DNA of 64,000 nucleotides from Sneathiella sp. HT1-7 (lineage in GTDB: Bacteria; Pseudomonadota; Alphaproteobacteria; Sneathiellales; Sneathiellaceae), in contig NZ_JAJFZN010000006.1 of the NCBI RefSeq assembly GCF_020731145.1, positions 1 to 64,000 of the forward strand. Reading direction: 5' to 3'. Positions within the stretch are counted from its first letter, which is position 1, and each line of letters starts with the position of its first letter. The position numbers and the translations under genes are program-made. Shown piece after piece: positions 35,167 through 44,942 of this stretch. Below the pieces are notes generated by a model, which made no database searches, was not told the origin of the DNA, and was given only the letters and a program-made list of their open reading frames with translations.

Positions 35167-36954
35167 ATGAATATGGAAGTTAAAATCAAAAACCGTGACG
35201 AGCGGGAGCTTGAAGACTGGGTTGCTGCGGATTGTCACGGTCTCAATTTCTTCGAGATTGATAAAAGCCTTCAGGATCTGCTGACGATTTATCTGCCGGA
35301 TGATCTTAGAGAACATATGACTCCCATTTACCGTCAACTCGGCGAAGTCGCGGGGAACCGTCTCGATGAGCTGGCGCGGATTTGCGAAACTCACATGCCA
35401 GTTCTTCACCCGCGCGATGCTCGGGGTCGCAATCGTGACTGGATCGAATATCATCCCGCTTTCCGCGAAATGGAAAAGATTGGATATGGTGACTTCGGTA
35501 TTCATTGTATGTCGAGAAAAGAGGGCGTGCATGGCTGGCCGACAAAAGTTCCGCCGATGGCCAAATATGTGTTCCAGTATCTGTTTACGCAATCTGAATT
35601 CGGGTTGATGTGCCCGATTTCCCTGACAGATACGTCTTCTATGCTGCTGGAGCGTTACGGCCCGGACGATGCCAAGGACAAATTCCTCGACAAGATGCGC
35701 AGTCAGGATATGGATGAGTTATTCCGCGGCGCACAATTCATGACCGAGAAAATAGGTGGCTCTGAGGTTGCCAATCTCGCAGTGACGGCGCGTCAGGAAA
35801 ATGGCGAATGGCGGCTCTATGGCGATAAATGGTTCTGCTCCAGTGCCGATGCGGAAGTAAGTCTTGTCCTTGCCCGTCCTGAAGGTGCGCCTGAGGGGAA
35901 TTCCGGTCTTGCGATTTTTGCGGTGCCGCGCACATTGGATAACGGGGAGCGAAACGGCTACCGGATTGTCCGCCTGAAGGACAAGATGGGGACGAAATCC
36001 ATGGCGTCGGGTGAAATTATTTTCAATGGCGCTGTCGGATATGCATTCGGCGACGTCGGTGCGAAACCCAATCCGGGTCTGCGCCAGATGATGGATCAGG
36101 TCAGCATGTCTCGCCTCTCCCATGGCGTAAGGGCCGCCGGTATGATGCGCCGTTGTCTGAATGAGGCAATGGTGACGGCCCAAACCAGAGATGTGTTTGG
36201 CGAGCCGATTATCAACAAGCCGCTTTTGCGGCGACAATTATTGAAATTGATGGTTCCGACGGAGCAGGTTCTATCGATGATTATGCATGTTTCATCCATA
36301 TTGCATAAAGCCGAAGGTGGGGATGAGTCCGCGGCGCGTCTAAATCGAATTCTGACGCCACTCGTTAAGTTCAGGGCTTGCCGTGATAATGTGCCGGTGG
36401 CAACTGGCGCGCTTGAAATTCGGGGTGGAAATGGTCTGATAGAGGATTGGGTTAATTCCCGTCTTGTCCGCGATGCGCATACGGGGTTGCTGTGGGAGGG
36501 GACCTCGAATATTAATGCGCTGGATATTACAACCCGCGCAGTGGCCAAAACCGGCGCGCATGAAGATCTTGCAGATGATTTGAAAGGCCGGTTGCAAGGC
36601 GCGAATGGTCTACCTGGGCAATTTGCCGGCGAGCTTTCCGGCCTCGTTGATCGAGCCAAGAAATTTGCAGAAGATATTGCGAAATCCGGAAATGAAACAC
36701 AGGCCCGGCAAGCTTCAGATGCGCTTTATCACGTTACGACCGCAACCTTGCTTGCAACAGAAGGGGCGACCCTTGGCAAGGCTGGCGGCGATGCGCGCCG
36801 GATGCTTCTTTCCCGGTTAGTGATGGATACGCGATTGCGTCCTCATGACCCACTTAGTAATGGAGATAATCAGTTCGAAATTGAGGCAGGAAATTACTTG
36901 CTCCAAGATGCGGCGGTCCCGCTTGATGTCGCGGCTGATCTGCTGCGCATTTAA
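35167..36954 (+). CDS. AidB-like acyl-CoA dehydrogenase, copy 2
   Basis: Exactly as long as its upstream neighbour (595 aa) and plainly its paralogue: CHGLNFFEIDKSLQDLL versus CHGLNFFEVDNGLRDLL, FMTEKIGGSEVAN, WRLYGDKWFCSS, and LLWEGTSNINALDITTRAVAK. All family motifs and the catalytic Glu are kept. Differences are spread along the length, so the duplication is old, and the two may prefer different acyl chains or form a heteromer. A terminator follows 50 bp after the stop. Confidence 0.92.
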   Translation: MNMEVKIKNRDERELEDWVAADCHGLNFFEIDKSLQDLLTIYLPDDLREHMTPIYRQLGEVAGNRLDELARICETHMPVLHPRDARGRNRDWIEYHPAFREMEKIGYGDFGIHCMSRKEGVHGWPTKVPPMAKYVFQYLFTQSEFGLMCPISLTDTSSMLLERYGPDDAKDKFLDKMRSQDMDELFRGAQFMTEKIGGSEVANLAVTARQENGEWRLYGDKWFCSSADAEVSLVLARPEGAPEGNSGLAIFAVPRTLDNGERNGYRIVRLKDKMGTKSMASGEIIFNGAVGYAFGDVGAKPNPGLRQMMDQVSMSRLSHGVRAAGMMRRCLNEAMVTAQTRDVFGEPIINKPLLRRQLLKLMVPTEQVLSMIMHVSSILHKAEGGDESAARLNRILTPLVKFRACRDNVPVATGALEIRGGNGLIEDWVNSRLVRDAHTGLLWEGTSNINALDITTRAVAKTGAHEDLADDLKGRLQGANGLPGQFAGELSGLVDRAKKFAEDIAKSGNETQARQASDALYHVTTATLLATEGATLGKAGGDARRMLLSRLVMDTRLRPHDPLSNGDNQFEIEAGNYLLQDAAVPLDVAADLLRI

Positions 36955-37004
36955 GTCGATTAGCAAAAAATAATAATAAAAACGGACGCGAAATCGACAA
37001 AGCT

Positions 37005-37043
37005 CCCCGGCTGTGGCATTATGTCGCTGTCGGGGATTTTTTT
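37005..37043 (+). terminator. Terminator after the acyl-CoA dehydrogenase pair
   Basis: CCCCGGC pairs with GTCGGGG across a 17-nt loop, then A and T7. It separates the tandem dehydrogenases from the FNR-type regulator gene. Confidence 0.75.
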
Positions 37044-37229
37044 GCCTAAGCCTCATTAAAACTGCGAAAAAATCTCGCTCGTAACGTCTATTTTACCGAT
37101 TTCTTGTGTGAATTTTAAACCTGCGTCATCTCACCACATGGAAGGATACGAGAAAAGTTTAAAATATAGGCTTTAGAGACAGTTTCATAATTGATTGGCA
37201 TTCAAACTGGATAGGGGAGAATACGTGAT

Positions 37230-38027
37230 ATGTTAAAAACCTTGGACACGCGTATTTCGTCATTGGCTAAGTCGGAGGTAGATATTCGCCTTGAACCGTT
37301 AGAGAAAAATCCGAAAGCAAAGCCAAAAAGCATCTCGGAGGGGCCATGTGCTACTTGTAGTGCCCATAATCAGGCAATCTGTTCCGGCCTGAAAGATCAT
37401 GAAATGGCCGAGTTTGCCCGCAATATCAGGACAAGGCTGGTGAAGACAGGCCAATCCGTCTATCGGGAGTTTGAAGAAGCGAAGTATGTCTACAGTGTCG
37501 TCTCGGGCGAGATCCGGCTTGCCAACTTGCTGGATGATGGGCGTCGCCAGATAACTTCCTTCAAGTCCGCTGGCGAAGTCATCGGTGAGCAGAAAAAGGG
37601 GTATTACCAGTCAGATGCAGAGGCCGTCTGCGATACGGTAGTCTGCCAGATCCCGATCAAAGCTCTCGATAAATATCATAAGGAAATGCCATCCATCCAG
37701 TCGGCTTTGTCGGAAAAGGTTCTGGATGAACTCCACGAGCTTCGTCATCACGCTATTCTATTGGGCCGTAAAACACCGATTGAGAAAATTGCGACATTTC
37801 TAGTCGATCGGGCTAGAAAAATTGGCGATGATACAGGAAATAAAGTTGAAGTTAAGCTGACAATGGGCCGGAATGATATTGCGGATTTTCTTGGGCTTAC
37901 AATAGAGACTGTCAGCCGGACAATTACGAAACTCAGGAAAATGGGCGTTTTGGACGTGCCATCGAACCACTTAATCCTGATCAAAGATCTGGAGTGGCTC
38001 GAAAATCTGGCGGAAGGTGAGAAATGA
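37230..38027 (+). CDS. fnrL: FNR-type oxygen-sensing regulator
   Basis: A 265-aa CRP/FNR protein with the N-terminal cluster motif C40-x2-C43-x7-C51 and a fourth cysteine, C134, as in [4Fe-4S] FNR proteins. The C-terminal HTH contains the recognition helix LTIETVSRTITKLRK, where E-xx-S-R reads TTGAT half-sites. It activates anaerobic and microaerobic genes when its cluster is intact. It overlaps hemN by 4 bp (ATGA), and a perfect FNR box precedes the cbb3 operon, so it likely controls it. Confidence 0.92.
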   Translation: MLKTLDTRISSLAKSEVDIRLEPLEKNPKAKPKSISEGPCATCSAHNQAICSGLKDHEMAEFARNIRTRLVKTGQSVYREFEEAKYVYSVVSGEIRLANLLDDGRRQITSFKSAGEVIGEQKKGYYQSDAEAVCDTVVCQIPIKALDKYHKEMPSIQSALSEKVLDELHELRHHAILLGRKTPIEKIATFLVDRARKIGDDTGNKVEVKLTMGRNDIADFLGLTIETVSRTITKLRKMGVLDVPSNHLILIKDLEWLENLAEGEK

Positions 38028-39373
38028 CGACAACACTGGGGAAGTTAATCAGTAAGTCCGTCCCCCGTTACACCAGTTATCCGACCGCGCCGCATTTCAG
38101 TCCCAACGTAACCGGGCATGTATATACAAGCTGGCTAAAGGAGTTAGATCCGCAAAAGCCGCTATCGCTTTATCTCCATGTGCCCTTTTGCCAAAAGATG
38201 TGTTGGTATTGCGGCTGTCATACCAAGATTGTTGCCCGATATGATCCGGTCCGCAAATATGCAATGGCGTTGCGTGCGGAGCTAAAGATGCTTGCGGATG
38301 CGCTGCCGGGTAAGTTTAAGGTATCGCATATCCATTGGGGCGGCGGGACGCCGACAATGCTTTCTGCTGAAGATTTTTTAGAAACCATGGATCTTATAAG
38401 GGATCTCTTTCTGATTACAGAGGGAGCTGAACTTGCGGTGGAAATTGATCCGAGAACGGTCGATAAACAAAAAACTGAGGCGCTTGCCGCCTCCGGCATT
38501 AACCGTGCCAGCTTTGGAATTCAGGACTTTAATCCGAAAGTTCAGGCGGCGATTAACCGGATTCAGTCTTATGATCTTACAAAGGAAGTAACGGAAAATT
38601 TCCGCAATGCTGGTATTGAGAATATCAATTTCGACCTGATGTATGGCCTTCCGCAACAAACAGTGGACGATGTCCTAAATACCGTCGATCTTTCACATAG
38701 GCTGCGGCCGGCCCGGATTGCTCTCTTTGGGTATGCGCATGTTCCCTGGATGAAAAACCATATGAAGATGATCCGGGATGAAGAACTGCCAGATAGTGAC
38801 GCGCGGTTAGAGCAGACGGTTGCCGCGTCGGACCGCTTGCTTGAGCTTGGTTATCATCAGATCGGCCTTGATCATTTCGCGAAGACCGATGATACGATGG
38901 CCATCGCCCTCACAGAGGGGACGCTGAACCGGAACTTTCAAGGTTATACCACGGATAATGCCGACGTGTTGCTAGGGGTTGGCGCGTCATCTATTGGCCG
39001 ACTGCCACAAGGTTATCTTCAGAATGTTGTGGCAATGAAAACCTATGAAGATGAAGTGCTTAAAGGGCACTTTCCCATCGCTAAGGGTGTTCGTGTAAGT
39101 GATGATGATCGATTGCGCGGATATGTAATTGAGCGTCTTATGTGTAACCTGGAAGTTGATCTGGATGCGGCCGTTCGGAAATTTGGAGTGGATATTTCCT
39201 ATTTTTCAGATGAGATAAATAATCTGCGACACTTTGCAAATGAAGGGATTATATCAATTAACGGCAGCCAGATTATCATTCAACCTGCGGGTCGCTTGTT
39301 GGTGCGCGCCGTCTGTGCAATTTTTGATATTTATTTTAACCAAGGCTTGGCGCGGCATTCAAAAGCTGTTTAA
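38024..39373 (+). CDS. hemN: Oxygen-independent coproporphyrinogen III oxidase
   Basis: A 449-aa radical-SAM enzyme. Cluster cysteines C56, C60 and C63 lie in FCQKMCWYCGCHTK, whose extra Cys after the triad is typical of true HemN. YTSYPTAPHF at the N-terminus and HIHWGGGTPT also match. It makes protoporphyrinogen without O2, supplying haem for the cbb3 oxidase encoded next. Translationally coupled to the FNR gene. Confidence 0.96.
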   Translation: MTTTLGKLISKSVPRYTSYPTAPHFSPNVTGHVYTSWLKELDPQKPLSLYLHVPFCQKMCWYCGCHTKIVARYDPVRKYAMALRAELKMLADALPGKFKVSHIHWGGGTPTMLSAEDFLETMDLIRDLFLITEGAELAVEIDPRTVDKQKTEALAASGINRASFGIQDFNPKVQAAINRIQSYDLTKEVTENFRNAGIENINFDLMYGLPQQTVDDVLNTVDLSHRLRPARIALFGYAHVPWMKNHMKMIRDEELPDSDARLEQTVAASDRLLELGYHQIGLDHFAKTDDTMAIALTEGTLNRNFQGYTTDNADVLLGVGASSIGRLPQGYLQNVVAMKTYEDEVLKGHFPIAKGVRVSDDDRLRGYVIERLMCNLEVDLDAAVRKFGVDISYFSDEINNLRHFANEGIISINGSQIIIQPAGRLLVRAVCAIFDIYFNQGLARHSKAV

Positions 39374-39426
39374 CTATTCCAATTGATACATAAATTGACG
39401 CATCAAGGCAGGAAGTTTTTTCTAAG

Positions 39427-39440
39427 TTGATTTAGATCAA
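39427..39440 (+). promoter_or_regulatory. FNR/FixK box upstream of ccoN
   Basis: TTGAT-TTAG-ATCAA is a perfect 14-bp FNR-type palindrome, centred about 78 bp before the ccoN start. It is the expected target of the FNR protein encoded upstream (or of a FixK). Confidence 0.92.
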
Positions 39441-39510
39441 TGAAGAAAAATCGACTTGTCCTAGTTTGCAGATTGAGGGGGAGTGTTGGTTGTTGCCATA
39501 CTGAAGAGTT

Positions 39511-41193
39511 TTGCAAGGCTCTTCAAATACTCCCGTAGATAATAGCAACAGACGGAACTTGGGTATGAATCTGTTATGGCTCGCTTTTACGATCGTCGGC
39601 GTCCTGTTAGGCGTTATATTGTCCGCAAAGGCGGTCGACCCCACAATGATGCTGCACGGCATGGTATTTTCAATTGCCGCCGTGCTGAGCGCCTTTGCTC
39701 TTATTGCGAGGAATTATCGTAATATCAGCACCCCCAGCCTGGCGGATGCCAATGGCAGTGTTAATTACAATACAGAGATCATTAAGGCGGGGATTATTGC
39801 CTCGACTTTCTGGGGCGTGGTAGGATTTTCTGTCGGCCTTGTAATTGCTTTGCAGCTTGCCTTCCCGGTTCTGAATTTCGATCTTCCCTGGACAAATTTC
39901 GGTCGTCTTCGTCCTCTTCATACCTCTGCGGTTATTTTCGCCTTCGGCGGCAATATCCTGATTATGACATCATTTCATGTGGTGCAGCGGACCTGCCGTG
40001 CCCGGCTAGCAGGCGATATCGCGCCCTGGTTTGTCTTCTGGGGCTATCAGCTCTTTATCGTACTTGCGGCGACGGGGTATGTGCTGGGCGTTACTCAGTC
40101 CAAGGAATATGCTGAGCCTGAATGGTATGTGGATATCTGGTTGACGTTGGTTTGGGTAGTTTATCTGCTGGTTTTCCTTGCAACGATCTGGAAGCGGCAG
40201 GAAAAGCATATCTATGTTGCTAACTGGTTCTATCTCGCCTTTATTGTAACAATCGCAATGCTGCATATTGTGAATAATCTCTCCGTCCCGGTCAGTCTTA
40301 CGGGCGTGAAGAGCTATTCCTTGTTTGCCGGTGTACAGAGTGCGCTGACCCAATGGTGGTACGGACACAATGCCGTTGGCTTCTTCCTGACAGCGGGCTT
40401 CCTCGGGATTATGTATTATTTCATACCCAAAAGGGTGAACCGGCCGGTTTACTCCTATCGCCTGTCGATCATTCATTTCTGGTCGCTGATTTTCCTCTAT
40501 ATCTGGGCCGGACCACATCATCTGCACTACACGGCTTTGCCGGACTGGGCGCAGACTCTCGGCATGACCTTTTCCATCATGCTCTGGATGCCCTCATGGG
40601 GTGGCATGATCAACGGCTTGATGACGCTCTCTGGGGCGTGGGACAAACTCCGGACAGACCCGGTTGTTCGCTTTTTGGTGACGTCGGTTGCTTTTTACGG
40701 GATGAGCACCTTTGAAGGTCCGCTTATGTCGATTAAGGCCGTGAACGCGCTGAGCCATTACACGGATTGGACTATCGGTCATGTTCATTCTGGCGCGCTT
40801 GGATGGGTAGCCTATATCAGCTTCGGCGCGCTTTACTTCCTGACGCCTGTCGTTTGGAAACGCAAATCGCTTTATTCAGATGCGCTCGTTAATCTGCATT
40901 TCTGGATATCGACGGTGGGTATTCTGCTCTATATCACCGCGATGTGGGTTTCCGGTATCCTTCAGGGGCTGATGTGGCGTGCTTATGATGCCTTTGGTTT
41001 CTTGGAATATTCTTTCAGTGAGACAGTTGAGGCGATGCATCCGTTCTATGTGATCCGGGCTGGCGGCGGTGCCCTCTTCCTGATCGGCGCCCTTATCATG
41101 GTATATAATCTCTGGCGAACGGTTCGGGGGGATGTGCGTGCGAAGGAAGCAGGCTCACTTGTACCGAATATGGAATTTGCAGGAGCGAGGTAA
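39511..41193 (+). CDS. ccoN: cbb3 cytochrome c oxidase subunit I
   Basis: A protein of up to 560 aa with about 13-14 membrane helices. [16 protein letters not shown] holds a haem-ligand His, and [18 protein letters not shown] and the [11 protein letters not shown] block hold the CuB and haem histidines. As catalytic subunit it reduces O2 with high affinity. The frame opens at TTG (39511) behind GAAGAG; an ATG at 39565 is an alternative with a poorer ribosome-binding site. It leads the ccoNOQP operon, 6 bp before ccoO. Confidence 0.96.
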   Translation: MQGSSNTPVDNSNRRNLGMNLLWLAFTIVGVLLGVILSAKAVDPTMMLHGMVFSIAAVLSAFALIARNYRNISTPSLADANGSVNYNTEIIKAGIIASTFWGVVGFSVGLVIALQLAFPVLNFDLPWTNFGRLRPLHTSAVIFAFGGNILIMTSFHVVQRTCRARLAGDIAPWFVFWGYQLFIVLAATGYVLGVTQSKEYAEPEWYVDIWLTLVWVVYLLVFLATIWKRQEKHIYVANWFYLAFIVTIAMLHIVNNLSVPVSLTGVKSYSLFAGVQSALTQWWYGHNAVGFFLTAGFLGIMYYFIPKRVNRPVYSYRLSIIHFWSLIFLYIWAGPHHLHYTALPDWAQTLGMTFSIMLWMPSWGGMINGLMTLSGAWDKLRTDPVVRFLVTSVAFYGMSTFEGPLMSIKAVNALSHYTDWTIGHVHSGALGWVAYISFGALYFLTPVVWKRKSLYSDALVNLHFWISTVGILLYITAMWVSGILQGLMWRAYDAFGFLEYSFSETVEAMHPFYVIRAGGGALFLIGALIMVYNLWRTVRGDVRAKEAGSLVPNMEFAGAR

Positions 41194-41198
41194 GTAAC

Positions 41199-41924
41199 AT
41201 GTTCAGTCACAAGAAAATTGAAAAAAACTCGATCCTGATGCTAGTCCTTGTCCTGATCGTGGTTTCCATCGGTGGACTTATCGAGATTGCCCCGCTTTTT
41301 TATCTGGAAAGCACGATTGAGAAAGTGAAAGGGATGCGCCCCTATAGTCCGCTGGAGCTAGCGGGACGGGACATCTATATCCGTGAAGGTTGCTACAACT
41401 GTCACAGTCAGATGGTGCGGCCGCTCCGGGATGAGGCGGAACGTTACGGCCATTACTCCCTGGCGGCGGAAAGCATGTATGACCATCCTTTTCAGTGGGG
41501 CTCCAAACGGACTGGGCCGGACCTCGCGCGGGTCGGGGGACGCTATTCTGATGAATGGCATGTCACCCATTTGAATAACCCCCGCGATGTGGTGCCGGAA
41601 TCTGTGATGCCGGGGTATCCGTTCCTTGGGAAAACGTCACTCCAAGTGCCGAATATTGCGGATAATCTGAAAACCAACAAGATTGTCGGCGTGCCCTATA
41701 CGGACGACATGATCGAAAATGCGAAACTGGATCTGGCGATACAGACAAATCCGGATGCGGATGAGATTGATGCCTTTATGGAACGCTATCCTAAGGCCCA
41801 GGTTCGGGACTTCGATGGTAATCCAGCGATGTTGTCAGAGTTGGATGCGTTGATTGCCTATCTTCAGATGATGGGAACCCTGGTTGACTTCACGTCCTAT
41901 GACGTGGATGCCAATAAACGGTAG
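41199..41924 (+). CDS. ccoO: cbb3 oxidase subunit II, monohaem cytochrome c
   Basis: A 241-aa protein with one N-terminal membrane anchor ([20 protein letters not shown]) and a single haem-c motif, C65-x2-C68-H69 (CYNCHS), followed by the CcoO-specific [14 protein letters not shown] and [18 protein letters not shown]. It passes electrons to CcoN. Confidence 0.97.
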   Translation: MFSHKKIEKNSILMLVLVLIVVSIGGLIEIAPLFYLESTIEKVKGMRPYSPLELAGRDIYIREGCYNCHSQMVRPLRDEAERYGHYSLAAESMYDHPFQWGSKRTGPDLARVGGRYSDEWHVTHLNNPRDVVPESVMPGYPFLGKTSLQVPNIADNLKTNKIVGVPYTDDMIENAKLDLAIQTNPDADEIDAFMERYPKAQVRDFDGNPAMLSELDALIAYLQMMGTLVDFTSYDVDANKR

Positions 41925-41934
41925 GAGGGGAATA

Positions 41935-42084
41935 ATGGATTATCATAGCGTTTCTACCTTCGCACAGAGTTACGGACTGCTTTACCTGTTTGGCCTGTTT
42001 ATTGCGGTGCTGGCGTATGCGCTGTGGCCACGAAATAAGGAAAAGTTCGACAAGGCAGCCCATATCCCGCTTGAGGAAGATTAA
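41935..42084 (+). CDS. ccoQ: cbb3 oxidase subunit CcoQ
   Basis: A 49-aa protein with one helix (YGLLYLFGLFIAVLAYALWP) and a charged tail, between ccoO and ccoP as in other cco operons. GTAGGAGGGG precedes the ATG. CcoQ stabilises the assembled oxidase. Confidence 0.92.
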   Translation: MDYHSVSTFAQSYGLLYLFGLFIAVLAYALWPRNKEKFDKAAHIPLEED

Positions 42085-42085
42085 A

Positions 42086-42955
42086 ATGTCCAACAAGGTT
42101 GAAAAAGACGAATTTTCAGGCACCGATACAACGGGGCATGAATGGGATGGTATCAAGGAACTGGATACGCCCATGCCGCGGTGGTGGCTATGGACGATGT
42201 ACGCCTCCATTATCTGGGCGATTGGTTATTGGATTGTCATGCCTGCCTGGCCCCTGATTAGTAGCCATACTGCCGGTTTTCTCGGTTATTCCTCTCGCGG
42301 ATCGCTGGAACAGGAACTGGCAGATGCGACAGCAGCCCATGCAGAGGATCGGAATGCGCTAGTCACGATGGAGCTTAGCGCCGTCAAGAACAATAGCCAG
42401 CTTTATCAATTCGCGTTGCGAGGCGGTAAATCGGCCTTTGCGGTGAATTGTTCCCAGTGCCATGGATCTGGAGCGCAAGGGGCGCCCGGATTTCCGAATC
42501 TGAATGACGATGATTGGCTCTGGGGCGGTGACGTGGACGCGATTTACGAAACCATTAAATATGGCATTCGCTCTGATCATGACGATACGCGGATTGGTGA
42601 AATGCCGGCCTTCCTCACCGATGAAATGCTCACTAAGGAGCAAATCAACGATGTGGCGGAGTATGTTCTTTCCCTTTCGGCAGAGAGAGAGGATACAGCC
42701 GCTGTTGATCGTGGTCAGGAAGTGTTTATGGAAAACTGTGCATCATGTCATGGGGATAAGGCGAAAGGTGGCCGGGACTTCGGCGCGCCAAACCTGACCG
42801 ATGCAATCTGGTTCTACGGGAAAGACAAAGATATCATTCTCAGAACTATCTCCCGCGGGCGTAATAATGTGATGCCAGCTTGGGTAGACCGGCTGGATGA
42901 CGCAACCATTCGCCAGTTGGCTCTGTATGTGCACTCCCTAGGGGGCGGGGAGTAA
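42086..42955 (+). CDS. ccoP: cbb3 oxidase subunit III, dihaem cytochrome c
   Basis: A 289-aa protein with one membrane helix (about 32-55), the WDGIKELDTPMPRWW lead typical of CcoP, and two haem-c motifs: C122SQC125H126 and C218ASC221H222. It takes electrons from the bc1 complex or soluble cytochromes and hands them to CcoO. It starts 1 bp after ccoQ. Confidence 0.97.
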   Translation: MSNKVEKDEFSGTDTTGHEWDGIKELDTPMPRWWLWTMYASIIWAIGYWIVMPAWPLISSHTAGFLGYSSRGSLEQELADATAAHAEDRNALVTMELSAVKNNSQLYQFALRGGKSAFAVNCSQCHGSGAQGAPGFPNLNDDDWLWGGDVDAIYETIKYGIRSDHDDTRIGEMPAFLTDEMLTKEQINDVAEYVLSLSAEREDTAAVDRGQEVFMENCASCHGDKAKGGRDFGAPNLTDAIWFYGKDKDIILRTISRGRNNVMPAWVDRLDDATIRQLALYVHSLGGGE

Positions 42956-42987
42956 TCGTTTAACCTTTCCATTTTGGAGTAAGGGTT

Positions 42988-44448
42988 GTGGCTAACAGCT
43001 CCGTAGAGAACATCGATGTCCGTCCGGTTAACAAGAAAGAAAACCGGGCGCTTTTCAAAAAACGCGAGAAAATCCAGCCGAAGAAAGCGCGCGGAAACTT
43101 CCGTCGTTTGAAATGGATTATCATGGGCGTAACCTTGGCGATCTATTACATCACGCCTTGGATTCGCTGGGATCGCGGAGACAGCGGGCCGGATCAAGCA
43201 GTGCTAATCGATCTCGCACGGGAGCGGTTCTATTTCTTTTTTATCGAGCTTTGGCCACAGGAAGTCTACTACATCACCGGACTGCTCATTCTGGCGGCAA
43301 TTTCCCTGTTTCTCGTGACGTCTCTTTTTGGGCGCGCCTGGTGTGGCTATTCCTGCCCTCAAACAGTCTGGACAGATCTTTTTATCTTTGTCGAAAGGAT
43401 GATAGAGGGGGATCGGAATGCCCGCCTAAGGCTGGATAAGGCGCCGATGTCGGTCTCCAAGCTGGTTAAGCGGATAGCGAAGCATTCAATCTGGATTATC
43501 ATTGGAGTGCTGACCGGTGGCGCGTGGATTTTCTACTTTGCCGATGCCCCCACGTTACTCCGGGATCTGTTCACATTTGAGGCACCTATTATCGCTTATT
43601 CAAGTGTGGCCGTCCTGACAGCGACGACCTATGTGTTCGGCGGTTTGATGCGGGAACAGGTTTGCACTTATATGTGCCCATGGCCCCGAATACAGGGCGC
43701 AATGGTGGATGAAGATACGCTGACCGTCACTTACCATAGTGGCAGAGGGGAGCCGCGCGGCCCGCATAAAAAGGGGGAGCCCTGGACAGATCGCGGGCAT
43801 TGCATCGACTGCAACCAATGCGTTGCGGTTTGCCCGATGGGTATTGATATTCGGGATGGACTCCAGCTTGAATGTATTACCTGCGCGCTGTGTATCGATG
43901 CCTGCAATGACGTGATGGACAAGGTCGACTTGCCGCGCGGTCTCATCGGGTATGATACGCATGCCGGACAGTTCGACAGCAACCCGGAGCGCAAGCTCGA
44001 TATTCGCTTTATTCGGTCACGGACGATTGCTTATGGGTTGATCCTGGCGCTTGTTGGCGCGGTGATGCTCTTTACTTTGCTCAACCGGTCGGTTCTCGAT
44101 GTAAATGTCATCCGTGATCGTAACCCGCTGTTTGTGACTTTGTCGGATGGATCCATCCGAAATGGCTACACGGTCAAAATTCTTAATAAAATTCATGAGA
44201 CCCGCCAGTTTCAGATTGAGGTGGAGGGGCTGAAAAATGCTCAGGCCTGGATTGAAAGCGGTCCACCGGTTGGGTTGCCGATGATCGTGACAGTTCCGGC
44301 AGATGCCCTTTCCAGTTATAAGCTGTTTATATCTGCGCCTGCTGAAAACCTGCCGAGTAAGACGTTGGATATCGATGTTGTCGTCACTGACTTTAAGAGT
44401 AATGAACGTGATATTCAGGAAACCAGCTTCAAGGGGCCGGAGAAATGA
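42988..44448 (+). CDS. ccoG: CcoG/FixG/RdxA polyferredoxin-like assembly protein
   Basis: A 486-aa membrane protein with helices near residues 45-60, 90-110, 160-180, 195-215 and 345-365, the CGYSCPQTVW and CTYMCPWPRIQ motifs, and a two-cluster ferredoxin region (CIDCNQCVAVCP; CITCALCIDAC). A C-terminal Ig-like periplasmic domain follows. It aids copper handling and assembly of cbb3 oxidase. GTG start at 42988. Confidence 0.95.
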   Translation: MANSSVENIDVRPVNKKENRALFKKREKIQPKKARGNFRRLKWIIMGVTLAIYYITPWIRWDRGDSGPDQAVLIDLARERFYFFFIELWPQEVYYITGLLILAAISLFLVTSLFGRAWCGYSCPQTVWTDLFIFVERMIEGDRNARLRLDKAPMSVSKLVKRIAKHSIWIIIGVLTGGAWIFYFADAPTLLRDLFTFEAPIIAYSSVAVLTATTYVFGGLMREQVCTYMCPWPRIQGAMVDEDTLTVTYHSGRGEPRGPHKKGEPWTDRGHCIDCNQCVAVCPMGIDIRDGLQLECITCALCIDACNDVMDKVDLPRGLIGYDTHAGQFDSNPERKLDIRFIRSRTIAYGLILALVGAVMLFTLLNRSVLDVNVIRDRNPLFVTLSDGSIRNGYTVKILNKIHETRQFQIEVEGLKNAQAWIESGPPVGLPMIVTVPADALSSYKLFISAPAENLPSKTLDIDVVVTDFKSNERDIQETSFKGPEK

Positions 44449-44942
44449 GTGCTAGCATTAACGGCAAACCCCTCACTGGACGGCATGTTGCACTCATGCT
44501 GGCGGCATTTTTTGGATTGATGTTCGCTGTCAATGGTGCCTTCGTGTATTTTGCACTCGGTAGTTTTTCGGGGCTTAGTGAAAATGATGCCTATAAACGG
44601 GGACTTAGTTATAACGAGGAAATTGATCACCGTGCACGGCAGCTTGCGCGCGGGTGGCAGCCCGCCTTGTCATTCGAGCAGACAGCTGCGGCAGAAGGTA
44701 CGATAGCCCTCAGTATACTGGACCCTGATGGTAGAAATATTGAGGACCTTGACGTCGTTGCGACCATTCGTCGCCCGGTAATTGATGGGACTGATCAAAG
44801 CGTCCCGTTGATATATAATGAGGAAAATTACACGGCGGGTATTACACTTATGGGGTCTGGCCAGTGGGATGTTTCCATTCTTGCGCATGGCGGCGGTTAT
44901 GAGGAGCCTTACCGGCTGGATAAGAGGATATGGGTCAAATAG
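44445..44942 (+). CDS. ccoH: FixH-family cbb3 assembly protein
   Basis: A 165-aa protein with one N-terminal helix (VALMLAAFFGLMFAVNGAFVYFALG) and a periplasmic beta domain ending in a GQWDVSILA strand, as in FixH. It overlaps ccoG by 4 bp and ccoI by 13 bp. It is needed for assembly of cbb3 oxidase, probably working with the copper ATPase. Confidence 0.92.
   Translation: MSASINGKPLTGRHVALMLAAFFGLMFAVNGAFVYFALGSFSGLSENDAYKRGLSYNEEIDHRARQLARGWQPALSFEQTAAAEGTIALSILDPDGRNIEDLDVVATIRRPVIDGTDQSVPLIYNEENYTAGITLMGSGQWDVSILAHGGGYEEPYRLDKRIWVK

Noticed and set aside
37191-37205. FNR box before the fnr gene (TTGATTGGCATTCAA)
   Set aside because: The half-sites are one base too far apart and the second is TTCAA, not ATCAA. 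Autoregulation cannot be claimed from it.
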